Shown here one piece after another: positions 12,486 to 23,608 of a stretch of 64,000 nucleotides of DNA. Source of the DNA: Fulvia fulva (Eukaryota; Ascomycota; Dothideomycetes; Mycosphaerellales; Mycosphaerellaceae); contig NC_063014.1 of the NCBI RefSeq assembly GCF_020509005.1, forward strand, positions 4,030,001 through 4,094,000, in the 5' to 3' direction. Each line of letters opens with the position of its first letter. Position 1 is the stretch's first letter. The position numbers and the translations under genes were made by a program. The notes under the pieces were generated by a model. That model worked only from the letters and a program-made list of their open reading frames with translations. It was not told the DNA's origin and did not search any database.

Positions 12486-15400
12486 TTAGCCCCCGCTCCT
12501 AGCCGGTCTCGTCGCGCTGCGTCGTGTCCTCTCTTCCTGCACTGCTCCTACTAGGCGGTACTGTTCTAGCCAGCCCTTCTCTAGTATCCAGTTCGTAATG
12601 CGCCGTAGGTCTTCAGCGTTGTTAAGAAGTGCCCCAATCGTCCGGTTCCTCGCCTTTGCCATCCACTCCCCCCTTCCTAGCGACCACCTCGGACAGACGA
12701 GGAGTGCGTGCCGTACGTTCTGGGAGCGATAGCCGCAGGGGCAGCTAGTATTCGTGTATCCTGGAACCTTCCTCCATGATAGGTACCCCTGGAGGCCGAT
12801 GTGTTCGCTTCGCAGTTGGGTTGCTATGCTACTCTGTGCCCTCGTAAGGCGGTAGTGGATGAGCTTCGGGGGGTGCTTGACCGCGGATTTTGTAGCTGAC
12901 CATTCCTTAGGTTGTCCCGCTGGCTGAGGGCGTCCACTATGCCCTACAACCTGGTTGTTCCACCTCTCTTTCCATAGTTGCTCTACAAACGATTTCTCAC
13001 CTTCCCATTGTGTTGCTAGCTGTTCGTCCCTTGCCCGGTAGTTCGGCTCGTTTCCGGGTCGAATGCCCTTGTGCGCTGGTACTGATTCGCGGGCCCTTGC
13101 GACTGCACTGGCGATGACCTTCTGTACTGGGTACTGTGCCGACTTGCCTAAGTAGGAGGTCCGTAGTCCCTGGATGTATAGGTCGATCGGCGGTATAGCG
13201 GTCTCGTGCTCAAGCATCCTCGTTGGTGTCGACTTATATGCCCCGGTGACCTTCCTTAGGCATTGGTTTTGGATCTTCGCTAGCGGCGCGACGAGTCCCT
13301 TCGATGGGCAGGCCCTCTCGCCTAAGGACCACACTTGGCTGCCATAGGTAAGGACTGGCCGTACAATAGCCGTATATAGAAGTCGTGACTGCCGGAAGTC
13401 CGCCCCCCATGTGGACGCAGTGAGCCTCTGGCATGATGCCATATTCTGTTCAGCTTTCCGTAATATTGCCTGTACGTGCTTCCTCCACCGTAGCGCCGGG
13501 TCCACCCATAGTCCGAGGATCCTGAGCTGATTTGCCGGGTTAGTCGTGTGCCCCTGTATCTGGATAGAAGCTTGCATATTGTGGAACCGTGGCCGGCGCG
13601 TAAAGTGTATCAGATTGTACTTTTCTGGGGCAAACCGAGCCCCGTGCCTCCTAGCCCAGTCCTCGCAGATCTTGTGCTTCTCTTCTAGTAGCCTACAGTT
13701 CTCCTCAGTCGAGGAAGACCACGCTAGGATGTTTGTGTCGTCTACGAAGCCGCTCGCAGCGGTGTTCTGGGATTCTAGGGCTGGGAGCAGCGTCGCCATA
13801 AAGAAGAGGAACAGAATAGGTGCTAGCGTTGAGCCTTGCGGGATTCCAGTGTGGACTGCTTGAAATGGGCTTCTGTACTGGCCGACTAGGATCGACGTAC
13901 TGCGGTTTTGGAGGTAGGACCGTACGAAGTTGACAAGCCACTCAGGGAGTCCTTTCGACCTTAGGATGTAGAGAAGCCGCGGGTGTGACACGTAGTCGAA
14001 GGCTCCCGATATGTCTAGGCTAAGTAAGGAAGCCACCTTGTCCCTATTCTTATACCAGATGGCCTTTACCTGAGAGGTGATAAGTTCCATCGCGGATAGC
14101 GTCGATCGCTGTGGGCGCGCACCCATCTGGGTGTCCGGGAGTAGGGAGTGTTCCTCTGCCGCCTCGGAGAGTCTCGTTGCAACCAGCTTCTCAAGCGCCT
14201 TCCCAAGAGTGTTAAGGAGCGCAATTGGGCGGTACGACTTCACCTGCGTATAGTCTTCCTTCTGCGGCTTGCGTAGGACCACTGTCGTCGATTGTTTAAA
14301 AGCTATCGGGTGGTATCCGGTCTGTAGGCAGGCGTTGAAGATCGCTGCAACTGCTGGGGCTAGTTGATCTCTACACTTCTTTAGTAGCTCGTTTGGGATC
14401 CCATCCGGCCCCGGGGCTTTCTTCGCCGGCAACTTCCTCAGCACAGCGGTAACTTCTCCCTCGGACACCTCCTGTTGGACCGCGATGCTAGGGGCTAGGG
14501 GAGTAGAGCTGTTTATGTCGCTTAGATCAGCCTCGACTGGGGGTGGGAAGAACTTGCTAGCCAGTAGACGCGCCTTGGCCTCGGGGTCGCTAACCGGGCC
14601 ACTAGGCGATTGTAGCGCTGGGATAGAGAAGGAGGGGCCCTGTGTAGGGTCCTGTCGGGCCCATTTCGCTAGCTTCCACATCCTCTCTGGCTTGCCGGCG
14701 ATTTCTTCCACTGTGGCCCTCCAGCCGACTGCTTTCTCCCTCCGTATTATGGCTTTCTTCTGTTGGCATGCCTCCCTGTATACGTTCCAGGCCTCCTCGC
14801 TATGGCTGCTCGTCCACACCCGGCGGGCTCTCCTTGCTTCTCTTACTACCGCAGTGCACTCCGGCGTCCAGTATGGTTTGGACCATGTCGTTGGTTGGGC
14901 AAGCGGAACGTGAAGTGAGGTCGCTTTTCTTATTTCGTCTGTCAACCCCTGGACTGCTTCGTCTATCTCGTCTTTACTGTTGTATTGCTGCTGCGCGATC
15001 TGGACTAGCCTCTTGGAGTCATCGAGGTACGCCTGGATGTTGGCCCAGTGGGCCTTTCCCCAGTTTGGCTTAGGGGTTCTCGCTGGTGTGCGTTGTATCT
15101 GTGTCGCAATAGAGGTCCTGACTGGCATGTGGTCTGACGACGCCTCGAGTTCATGTTCGATCCCACAGTAGGTTACCGTGTGGTAGTGGCTATCTGAGAT
15201 CCAGGAGAGGTCGATCGTGCCTTGGAGTCCCCCTCTCTTCCAGGTGCCCAGGTCCTTCGGGGTATTGAGGGCAATTGCGTTGCTCGCCATCAAGTCGAGT
15301 ACTTCGTCGGCTATAGGGTGCGGCTGCATAAGGCTTTCCCAGGAAGGGTGGTGTATGTTGAAGTCTCCTACTACGATGTGGCACCCTTGTCTCTTGAGCG

Positions 15401-15803
15401 CACTGTCTAGGTGTCTGCAGACCCCTAGGTCGCGGCTAGACCTCGAGGCTGGCGGTTGCATGTATAGGTTGTGTATCCAGGTGCTACCCACGTGGAGGGA
15501 GGTAATATCGCCCCCGCCTTCTTCGTCTGCGTAGTACACTACCTCCCAGTCGGATTCTAGTATGTCCTTGCTGACATAGAAGCACGTGCGGGGTCTGCCG
15601 TCGCCTCGTAGGCATGTCGTGTAGCCTGGTGACTTGCAGGTCGTTGGTCTCTTATGGTGCGGGTTAATCCATGGCTCCTGGATTGCAAGGACGTGGTGGA
15701 CGCGCGGGTCCGCCTCGTGTAGGAAATGGTTCTGGACTATATCCTTGCTATGGTTGACGTTATACTGGATGATGCTAAGCGTGTCGAGGCTAGTCATCGG
15801 CAT
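12486..15803 (-). CDS. LINE ORF2: APE-type endonuclease and reverse transcriptase
   Basis: About 1,105 residues. It nicks target DNA and reverse-transcribes the element RNA at the nick. The N-terminal 230 residues form an exonuclease-endonuclease-phosphatase domain with the expected catalytic positions: QEPW (about 45), GDFN (about 148-151), TIDLSW (about 199) and SSDH (about 224-227). RT spans about 465-740: SYRPIALLNTLGKALEK, LSLDISGAFDYVSH, GIPQGSTLAPILF and the active-site FVDD (about 688-691, in place of YADD). A C-terminal CPCG...H....C motif near residue 1030 resembles the zinc knuckle in many LINE ORF2 proteins. No RNase H is visible. The frame is open further upstream only to a TTG at 15809. 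The first ATG is at 15803, with a second at 15797, and both overlap the end of ORF1. All key residues are present, so it is potentially active. Confidence 0.93.
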   Translation of the reverse strand: MPMTSLDTLSIIQYNVNHSKDIVQNHFLHEADPRVHHVLAIQEPWINPHHKRPTTCKSPGYTTCLRGDGRPRTCFYVSKDILESDWEVVYYADEEGGGDITSLHVGSTWIHNLYMQPPASRSSRDLGVCRHLDSALKRQGCHIVVGDFNIHHPSWESLMQPHPIADEVLDLMASNAIALNTPKDLGTWKRGGLQGTIDLSWISDSHYHTVTYCGIEHELEASSDHMPVRTSIATQIQRTPARTPKPNWGKAHWANIQAYLDDSKRLVQIAQQQYNSKDEIDEAVQGLTDEIRKATSLHVPLAQPTTWSKPYWTPECTAVVREARRARRVWTSSHSEEAWNVYREACQQKKAIIRREKAVGWRATVEEIAGKPERMWKLAKWARQDPTQGPSFSIPALQSPSGPVSDPEAKARLLASKFFPPPVEADLSDINSSTPLAPSIAVQQEVSEGEVTAVLRKLPAKKAPGPDGIPNELLKKCRDQLAPAVAAIFNACLQTGYHPIAFKQSTTVVLRKPQKEDYTQVKSYRPIALLNTLGKALEKLVATRLSEAAEEHSLLPDTQMGARPQRSTLSAMELITSQVKAIWYKNRDKVASLLSLDISGAFDYVSHPRLLYILRSKGLPEWLVNFVRSYLQNRSTSILVGQYRSPFQAVHTGIPQGSTLAPILFLFFMATLLPALESQNTAASGFVDDTNILAWSSSTEENCRLLEEKHKICEDWARRHGARFAPEKYNLIHFTRRPRFHNMQASIQIQGHTTNPANQLRILGLWVDPALRWRKHVQAILRKAEQNMASCQRLTASTWGADFRQSRLLYTAIVRPVLTYGSQVWSLGERACPSKGLVAPLAKIQNQCLRKVTGAYKSTPTRMLEHETAIPPIDLYIQGLRTSYLGKSAQYPVQKVIASAVARARESVPAHKGIRPGNEPNYRARDEQLATQWEGEKSFVEQLWKERWNNQVVGHSGRPQPAGQPKEWSATKSAVKHPPKLIHYRLTRAQSSIATQLRSEHIGLQGYLSWRKVPGYTNTSCPCGYRSQNVRHALLVCPRWSLGRGEWMAKARNRTIGALLNNAEDLRRITNWILEKGWLEQYRLVGAVQEERTRRSATRPARSGG

Positions 15804-17067
15804 CGACAATCATTTCCTCTGTATCGTCCTGTGTCCTACTGCCCTGTGCGTCCTGGTCTACGCCTATCGGCTGTGTACTAAAGGGGAGCCGGGCCTGGTT
15901 AGATTCCCTCGCCGCAGCTAGCAGAGCACGTGGCCTCCCGTACGCCCTAGGCTGCGCATCCTTTACATCGTTCTCGGCCCTAGGGCGCTTGTGCCCGACC
16001 GCCGCTAGTTGGTTCCGGTGTGGGCTAGCCTCACGGTCGCCGTAGAATCTTGGGGCGACGGTTCTGTTTGTGATTGCCTTGTTTTTCGCTAGTTTCCGCT
16101 GTGGGCATTCCGCACTATACGATGGGTGGTGCCCCGGACAGTTCGCGCACCGTCTCGTAGTCGATGTACAGTCCCTAGACATATGGTCTCCTGCACAGTT
16201 CGAGCAGGCCTGCTTGTTTGTGCACGTGTAGGTTTGGTGTCCATACTGTTGGCATTTGAAGCATTGGAGGACACGAAAGGATGAGGAGTGCTTTTCTACT
16301 GTCTTGAGGCTGTATTGCCAGACCAGGCCTTGTTCTATCGCTAGATCCGCCGCTTTCGCGTCTTGTAGCCATACTATTAGCGCCGAGGCCTTCTTGCCTT
16401 CTGGCCATTTCCTATGGAGCCAAGTCGCCTTCTGGATTGGAGAGTTAAGAGTGACCGGGTTGTCCTCTTGGAGAGCGCGTAGGTGACCCTGGTTGGTTGG
16501 GTCAAACTCCTTAGGCATGTCGTGGACTAGGATCGTGAATTGTTTCGTTGAGACCTTCGCTGATGCCGCAACCTTAGATGCCCACTGTGGCTGTGCCTCT
16601 AGGTGCCTCCTAGCAGTAGCAGAGCTAGTATAGATCTGTAGAGTGCCGTTGGACTGTTGGTTCACTGCGACCACCCCTGGTTGGTTGATTCGTTGGGCGA
16701 GCTCCTTGTTCGATAGCTTTGCAACTTCGGCCTGGTCTTCCTTTGCTGCAATGCGGATCGTAACTGCATCGTGCGTTGGGCGGGGGCCTGGTATCGATGC
16801 CGCGACCGATGCCCAGCTATGGGGGTGTTGATTCCGGGTGGCCTTGCTAATCGCCTGGGACGTCGTCCTCATTTCTTGTTGCCCTCGGTGATACGACAGT
16901 ACAAGCGCCGTGCGTAGCTGAGTGATCATTACCTGTAGAGACCGGTAAGGGAGCTGATCGTTAGTTTCCATGCTTTTTGCGTCCTCTATAAGTTGCTGCC
17001 AGTTGTCTTGGGGGGGCTTCGCCTGTAGGGCCGTAGGCGCCGTTAGTGCCGTAGCCTGGGCTGCCAT
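15790..17067 (-). CDS. LINE ORF1: gag-like RNA-binding protein with three zinc knuckles
   Basis: 425 residues, starting at ATG 17067 and ending TAG at 15792-15790, inside the start region of ORF2. ORF1 proteins of LINEs coat the element RNA and form the retrotransposition particle. Near residues 265-325 there are three cysteine-histidine clusters: CFKCQQYGHQTYTC (CX2CX4HX4C), CSNCAGDHMSRDC (CX2CX3HX4C) and a looser CANCPGHHPSYSAEC. The upstream part (about 90-230) is soluble and mixed alpha/beta in composition, as in gag-like ORF1 domains. The tail is acidic. No stop or frameshift interrupts it. The RIP-mutated homologue at about 32520-33800 is full of stops. Confidence 0.9.
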   Translation of the reverse strand: MAAQATALTAPTALQAKPPQDNWQQLIEDAKSMETNDQLPYRSLQVMITQLRTALVLSYHRGQQEMRTTSQAISKATRNQHPHSWASVAASIPGPRPTHDAVTIRIAAKEDQAEVAKLSNKELAQRINQPGVVAVNQQSNGTLQIYTSSATARRHLEAQPQWASKVAASAKVSTKQFTILVHDMPKEFDPTNQGHLRALQEDNPVTLNSPIQKATWLHRKWPEGKKASALIVWLQDAKAADLAIEQGLVWQYSLKTVEKHSSSFRVLQCFKCQQYGHQTYTCTNKQACSNCAGDHMSRDCTSTTRRCANCPGHHPSYSAECPQRKLAKNKAITNRTVAPRFYGDREASPHRNQLAAVGHKRPRAENDVKDAQPRAYGRPRALLAAARESNQARLPFSTQPIGVDQDAQGSRTQDDTEEMIVDADD

Positions 17068-17556
17068 TGCCTAGGAGTTGCCTAATGTAGCTAGGCACCT
17101 CCGCGGCGTTTGGAGCTGAAGAAACAGGGTGAAGAGAGCTTCAAGCTGTCCAGATTGAATGAGGTAGAACTCCCTCAGTCCTAGGGGCAGTGGCCTGCTT
17201 TTTATATCGTTGGAATGGCCTTGATAAGAGCTTTCGAATGTGTCGTGTTTTGGCGCAGAGATCGATGATTCCCTCTCTTGCTGTCTTCGGACTAATATCT
17301 CGAGAGATAATAGTAATATAACCCTATTCCGTCTATAGTACTAGAGAGTATAAATCTGTTCGGTAACGAGCTCTATAGCCGTTAGGGTAGATCGTTTGCT
17401 CCTACTACCTATCTATGTCTCTAGGAGTAGGTTATTATCCTCGACGAGCTATATAATTCTTCTTACTACGACCTTCTCTAGTATCTTTCTAATTGTGTTT
17501 AGGAGTACGATCGGCCTATAGGACTTTAGCTTTATATAGTCTTCCTTCTATCTTTT

Positions 17557-20500
17557 AAAGGTCATTACCTTAGGGTAGTGACACCTTTTTGTTTTAGGCA
17601 AGTGTATACTATATATAAGGTACGAAAGTAGCGGATGATATAGTAACAAGGTAGTAGTGTTGTTACTAGTAGTAAGTTAGAGGCGTTTCTCGCTTTCTAA
17701 TTAGACGCGCTACTTTTATCGCGCGCGTACGCTACTACTAGTGACAGGGGTGTTTCTCGCCCTTACGCTATTAGCTAATAGGAGTCCGAGAAACACCTAT
17801 TAATAATAGTACTAGGGCCGTACCGGTAAATAGTAGATACTTTACCCTAGCTTCGTTATCGTCTATAGTATTAGTAGCTACTAGTGGCCGTGTTTTGCGC
17901 CTACTAGCGCTTCTAGAGAGGTGTCTATAAAGATAGAGCCGTTCGGTGTTCGTTTCGAGATAAGGTAAGGCCGCTACTACGGGCTTCTTAGGCGTCTATT
18001 AGCCCGTTACCTCCTAATACGGCTATAGAGGGCACTAAGGTGCGTAGGTCTACGCCTTCCTTAGCTATATTAAGCAGCTTAACGAAGTACTTATACTTCT
18101 ATAGTAGAAGCAGCTTGGTCAGCCCGTCTGTAGGTATGTCGTTAGTACTAAGATACTTGATCTTAATGTCTCCGCGCTAGTCTCGCTATCGGAGCTAGTA
18201 GTAGTAGATATTAACGTAGCGTAGCTTCGTATTTAGCTTTTGCCCTTATTAGTTAATAAGGCGGATAGTCTACGTATTATCGTAGTATAAGTAGGTACGC
18301 TAATTAAACTAAAGGTATATCTTAGCGAAGACTCGTTCCTACTATATAAGCTCTAAGGCGGCTTACGAAAGCCCGAGTAGCTTAGCCTCTGTTAAGGACT
18401 TAGTAATAGTGATTTGTTTAGATGCCTTATAATCTACTAGTCTACCGAACAGTATAAAGACCTAGCTATTTAAGCTAGTCCTATTATTATCTATGCCGTA
18501 GGACGCGTCCGATACTCTAAAGAACTTATAGTTACTACCGAGGTGTTCTAGTTAGCTATAAAGGCTAGTAATGTGTTTACTAGCGCTATATATAAGGCAG
18601 AGGTTCTTGGTCTCTAGGAGATAGCGTAAGTACTAATCTATAAGCTTAAGGTATATCTTAGTTAGCTTAGTTAGATACTACGATAGTATAGATAAGGAAA
18701 AGGCGATGTTAGGCCGCGTATATATAGCGGCGAAGTTAAGGGATCCTATACGTTATTAGTACGTAAGGATAGCGATAGAGGTAGGTTAATAACCCTCTAG
18801 AACGGTCCAATTAAGGTGTTAATCTACTAGTACTGTCGTTTTGCGTATATTCGTAGATATACTAAATTTAGCGGCTAGCTTCTTAATATAGTCTTCTTAA
18901 GAGAGCTATAGTAAGCGCTTGTTTCTGTCGCGCGTAACCTTAATTCCTAGGAACTAGGAGAGATCACCGAGCTCGTATATCTCGTACTTAGTAAGTAGCC
19001 GCTACTTAATGTTAGTAGTATAGGCCTTATACTTACGGCAGTAGAGTATAATTAGGTCGTTAACGTAAAAGAAGAACATAACCTTATTATTATAGTAGAT
19101 GCATTCGGAGTCCGACAGGGGTACTAGTCTAAGGGAGGCTAGCGTCTCGGTTAGGGAGTTATACTATAATCAAGGGGACTCCTTTAGACCGTAGAGGGCC
19201 TTGACTAGCTTAAGGGCGTGTCTATAGGATAGCCTATCGATTCTAGGAGGTAGTTATAGATATATAGTATATAGTAGGTCCGAGTTTAGGAAGGCGTTAA
19301 TAATATCGAATTGTTCGGCTTCTAGGTCGAAGCTCGCGGCTATAGTATAGTAGAGGCGGAACATACTTACTAGTAGTATAGCGGCGTATATGTCTAAGTG
19401 TGTTCCTTACAAATCGCCTCTTACGTATAGCCTAGCCTTAAAGCTCTTTAGTATACCGTGCTCGTCTAGTTTGTATTTATATACCTACTTAAGCGGTAGT
19501 AGTAGCTAAAGTCCCTCCTCTTACTAAGCATCCTAATCCTTCTCTTCCTTTATTGCCTATCTAAATGTGCCTGTTACTAGGGCTTTAGTAAACTCCTTAG
19601 CTATAGCTTCGATCTACTATTAGGAGAAGCGGTGTTTTATAGCGGCTCGGTAGTTAGAAGGTTCGGGCGGAAGGTCATCGCGGTATATAGAGGTAGTGGT
19701 ATTAACACGCCTTAGAGGGCTGTTGCCTCTTTGTATAGGGCTTCGATCGCTCTTATCGCGATAGGCGCGTATTCTAGGTCGTATACCGGATATCTAGCCG
19801 ATAATTATATTAGCGACTATAATCTAGTATAGTATATAGTAGAAGTAGGCCGTTCGTAGGCGCTTTCTATTCTCTATAACTATATAGTTAGACTCCTCTA
19901 GTGTGTAGAGCTCTAGCTCTAGGGGGGAGAGTAGTATATTGGACGCGTTATATATTAACGCGTCTTCTAGTAGTATAAATATGAATAGATATAGCTCGCG
20001 ATTAGGGTCCGTATTACCTATAATCTCCTTACGGTCTTCTACGGTAAGGGCATCTATTATCTGCTACTATAGGGTGTCGTAGTAGTTAGTAGTGTTAGGT
20101 ACTAACTGCTATATATTGTCTTGAGTCACGTGATCTATTACGTGCTCGATTTGCCGGTCTTTTTAGTTATATATTACTAACTCGCGGTGTTACGGCTAGT
20201 ATAGTTCTTACCTAAGGAGCTTTTAGTAGGCGTCTCGAGGTTATTAGGTATACGGCTACTAAGCCTATTCTTCTACCCCCTCGGCCTATACTATGTCTTG
20301 CTCGTAATAAGCGACATATAGGTCGTAGTATTGTTTAGGCTCTTTAGCCGGTTCCGCTATTACGATGTTCTCGATAGGGGTCGTATACCCTACTATTAGG
20401 CGTAATAGGTTATAGAACGTAGTCTTATCGAAGAGGACGTCCTAAACTCGTATAACCCTATCTTTTAATAGGTCCTATACGCGGTAGATGTTAGTAGAGT

Positions 20501-23500
20501 CGTATCCTATAAGGTAGCCTATAAGCGCTCTCTCTTAGAGTTTCTCGCTCTTACTAGGCTGATCTAGTCTATAGATAAACACGTATACAAGGGAGCTATA
20601 CACTACTATATGACCTACGTTTGGAATTCGTCCTATTGCTAATTCGAATAGGGTCTTCTAGCCCTTTAACTAGATAGGGGATCGCTAGAGGATATATACC
20701 GCTACTATAGTACATTCTAGCTAAAGCTTTTCGGGCAATCGTACGTAGATACGAATAGTTCTACTTATAGTAATAATTAGAGCTCTAGCTCTTTCTACTA
20801 GGTCCTACGTAGGCGCGTATTCCGCGGTTACGTACTATTTAATCTTGTTGTTATTGATGACTAAGCGAAACACCTTCCTAATAGCGGGCTCGTTATTGCT
20901 ATAGAAGTATACGAACCTACGACTAACGAAGTTGATGAAGCTTAGTAGGCTATTAAAGCAAGCTAATACCGATTGCTAATCCTTGTTCTTAATAGTAAAC
21001 TAGAAGTGTCTATAGGTATCTAGATCGTAGAAGTAGACGAGGTACCTATTACCGTTATAGGCGACAGTGAATTCTACTAAGTCTATAGCTATATAGCCGT
21101 ATAGGGTCATCACCCTAATAGGCTAAGACCGATTGTGTACCTTATAAGCTTTACTAAGCCTATATACTCTATAATGTATAGTAAGGGGTGCGCTTAGACT
21201 ATCGTTAATAATCACCCCCTTAACTCTAAGCGGTAACTACTTAATACGTTTAGCGCTAATATAACCAAAGATTTGATGCTACTAGCGGCTAGAGAGCTTT
21301 CGGTATTTAATAGGGGTCCTACTAGACGTAGCTATACCTTAAGTGCCCCTAGTACTGTTTATGACTACGAGAACGGTACGGTCACTATCCTCTTAAGTAG
21401 TTAGAGATGCTACGCTATTAGTAGGTTTATCGCCGATGTTTGCACCCCTACTAATAGTACTAATAAAGTGCGCGTTACGTATCTTTTTAGTGACCTTCGG
21501 TAGTACTAGGCCCTCTTTTATAGGCTATTAGTAAATGATAGGTGACTTAGGTAGTATAACCACCTTAAAGAAAGGGATTGTACTAGTAGGGCGGTATAGG
21601 TCTATCAATTTAGTGTCGTTATGCTATATTAAATTACTACGTCCGTGCTACTAGAGTCCGGCTCTTTCTATACGTATATAAGAGATAACGTTTATATAAA
21701 AGCCTAGGCAGTAAGCCACATCTAGTAAGGTGAATGAATGGCCCCTAATTAATATATAAACACGCCCTAACGCTATAATTAGAAAGGTAGTTGTTCTAGC
21801 CTAGATTTCTAAGGTAGTAAGGCGCTCTATAATAAACTCTATACCCTCCTAGTCGTAATAATTGATTATATAAGTGTCTGAACAGTTATTATATACCTAG
21901 TAATCCCTAAAGTTGACGCTTAACTTACTAATTGAGCTAGAAAGAACAGTAAGGCCAATAAAGCCCTTATCGCTTAGTAATACCTTCTTTGTATTAGTAA
22001 TAGCCTTGTTACGTTCCTAGTCCTTACGATTGTTACGATTGAACACGCTAAGTAGACGCTCGCCGTCGTCGCTTAAGTAGTAGTTAATAAAGTTTTTCTA
22101 GTACTTCTTCTACTGCTCTAAGCGCTAATCCTTTACTAGGCGCTTGTCGGGGTTGATTATATCGTATAAGAACAGGCCCTTATAATAGGTGTCCTTAGGC
22201 TCGCCGGTAATGTTCTAGTAGCCGCTTGGCCTATTATTGTCCTTGTCTTTATTCTTGTCGCCGCGGCTACTACTACGACCCTTATTACCGCGGCTATTAC
22301 TAGGGTTATTATTACTACGGCTACTACTACGGTCACTCTTATTTTAACTAGTACCTATAGGTACTATTTTATCCTCTACTAAGGTTTCTCCGGAGAAGGT
22401 TACGAAGACTAATCGACCGTTAGTTATTACTAGTACGGTGTCGCGTATCTATTCGAGGTAACGCTTAGTAAGCTTTTATAGTAATATTTTGTTACGCTTC
22501 TACTCGTTATATAGAGAAGCACTATAGGCTAGAGCCTACTTCTACTAAATAGCAAGTAGGAAGTGTCTACTGAGGTCGTCGTACTCGGCGTAGTTATACT
22601 TAAGCATCTTAGTCTACAAAACTAACTAGTCTAAGTACTAGTTATCGATTCTATATACGCTAGCCTTCTAAAGCCTAGATAGCTTAAGCGTAAGCTACCG
22701 CTTACGTAGTATATCGTCTAGACTATACTAATCCTTAAGAGCCTAGTATTTCGCTCTAAGGGTGTTCTAGCCGTGTATTAGCTCTTGCCCTAGCTCTGTC
22801 GTCGTACGGATAAGGTAGGTAATGAGCTTTAATCGCGTAGTAGTAAAGATGTCGTATATCCGTTACCTTCGGTCTACGTCTATTTGTCGTAGCTTAATAA
22901 GATCTCTTAATGTAGCGTCTCCTACCGTATACGCTTATTAGATTTCCTTAAACGTTAAGTAAGTAGGCTCTATTAGCTCGTTACTTAGTTAGTAAGGATC
23001 TATATACTTCTAGACATTCAAAGACTCTACGTAGAGCTCTAGCTAACGGTCAAACTTGTCCTATTAGTTATAGCTCTTTAGAACCACGGTACCCTAAGGT
23101 AGGGTACTGGTAGTTACCGGCGTCTCGGTAGTAGCTATAACTATAAAATAGGTTGTAGGCTAGTAAAAGTTCTACGCGGGTTTACTAGGCCTAGGGGATA
23201 CTACTGTACTAGTTATAGTAGTAGTGCTATAACAATACAAACTCTACTTTAGGGCTTCCTTGTCGTAGCGAATGTTAGTAAGCGCTAATCGGGCTTATAA
23301 CTATTACGTTAGAAGTGTAGGAAGTTATTGTACGGGCTTATATAGGGTGTTTCAAAAGTAGGTTATATATTGTATATGTCTATCTAGAATAGATAAGTGT
23401 TACTCTTAAAGAGGCTATAGGTGACTAATTAGTCACCTAATTCTTAGCGTACGTGGCCTTAAGTTTTAATAATAGGATGTTGCCTATATGTACGCTCGGA

Positions 23501-23508
23501 TCGCGACA
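17557..23508 (-). mobile_element. Copia-A, minus copy, RIP-degraded, 3'-truncated
   Basis: A second Ty1/copia copy, highly similar to the plus copy but reading on minus. Its 5' LTR is at 23302-23508. Gag-like sequence lies at about 23250-22300, integrase at about 21900-20700, RT around 19500-18900 (YVND box near 19060) and RNase H near 18700-18200. The 3' end stops at about 17556 against the older LINE, without a 3' LTR. The right end at 23508 abuts a Copia-B LTR that lacks its first roughly 25 bp, so this copy probably jumped into that LTR. All frames carry many stops. Confidence 0.85.
23302..23508 (-). repeat. Copia-A 5' LTR (minus copy)
   Basis: 207 bp; on minus it starts TGTCGCGATCC and ends AACGTAATA (RIP of an original TGACA end). 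It matches 36589-36795. It contains a perfect 20-bp palindrome at 23419-23438. The sequence after it on minus (GTTATAAGCCC...) is where a primer-binding site would lie. Confidence 0.85.
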
Positions 23509-23608
23509 GATAGAAGGTATCTCCCTATAAGCTAAGTCATCGTAGATGCCTTAGGCTACTAGATTACTTCCTGATTGTTAACTCCCTTTGAGATACTACA
23601 TCTTAACA
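23509..23608 (-). repeat. Copia-B 3' LTR (left copy, truncated)
   Basis: 100 bp matching the right LTR from about 28893 onward. The first roughly 25 bp of the LTR are missing where Copia-A abuts. Confidence 0.75.

Larger units (their letters stand above)
12309..17300 (-). mobile_element. Intact LINE (LINE-X, Tad1-like), full-length and un-mutated
   Basis: A 5.0-kb non-LTR retrotransposon with a 13-bp target duplication (cgagagataatag at 12296-12308 and 17301-17313) and a GATA-repeat tail at its 3' end (about 12305-12322). It has a roughly 230-bp 5' UTR, ORF1, an overlapping ORF2 and a roughly 175-bp 3' UTR. Base use differs sharply from everything around it: CA and TG dinucleotides are frequent and both frames are open over 4.5 kb. 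The mutated sister copy is at 29041-34010. The domain layout (zinc-knuckle ORF1; APE endonuclease, RT and a C-terminal CCHC-like motif in ORF2, no visible RNase H) suits the Tad1 group, but the clade call is an inference. Confidence 0.93.
10545..17556 (-). mobile_element. Older LINE-Y, minus copy, 5'-truncated and split by the intact LINE
   Basis: Two pieces, 10545-12308 and 17314-about 17556, belong to one element of the 7481-10320 family in the opposite orientation. The 3' end is near 10545 and the FVDDTNILA box is near 12000-12040. The upstream RT part (YRPIVLLNT-like) lies at 17400-17556. The split falls in the RT segment around the (D)xxGAF motif, where the intact LINE inserted. At about 17556 the LINE homology stops against Copia-A sequence, so this copy is 5'-truncated there or joined by rearrangement. 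RIP-degraded, no open frame. Confidence 0.75.

Noticed and set aside
13546..16831. Open frames on the plus strand inside the intact LINE
   Set aside because: They are antisense to the two long minus-strand ORFs and have no family features.
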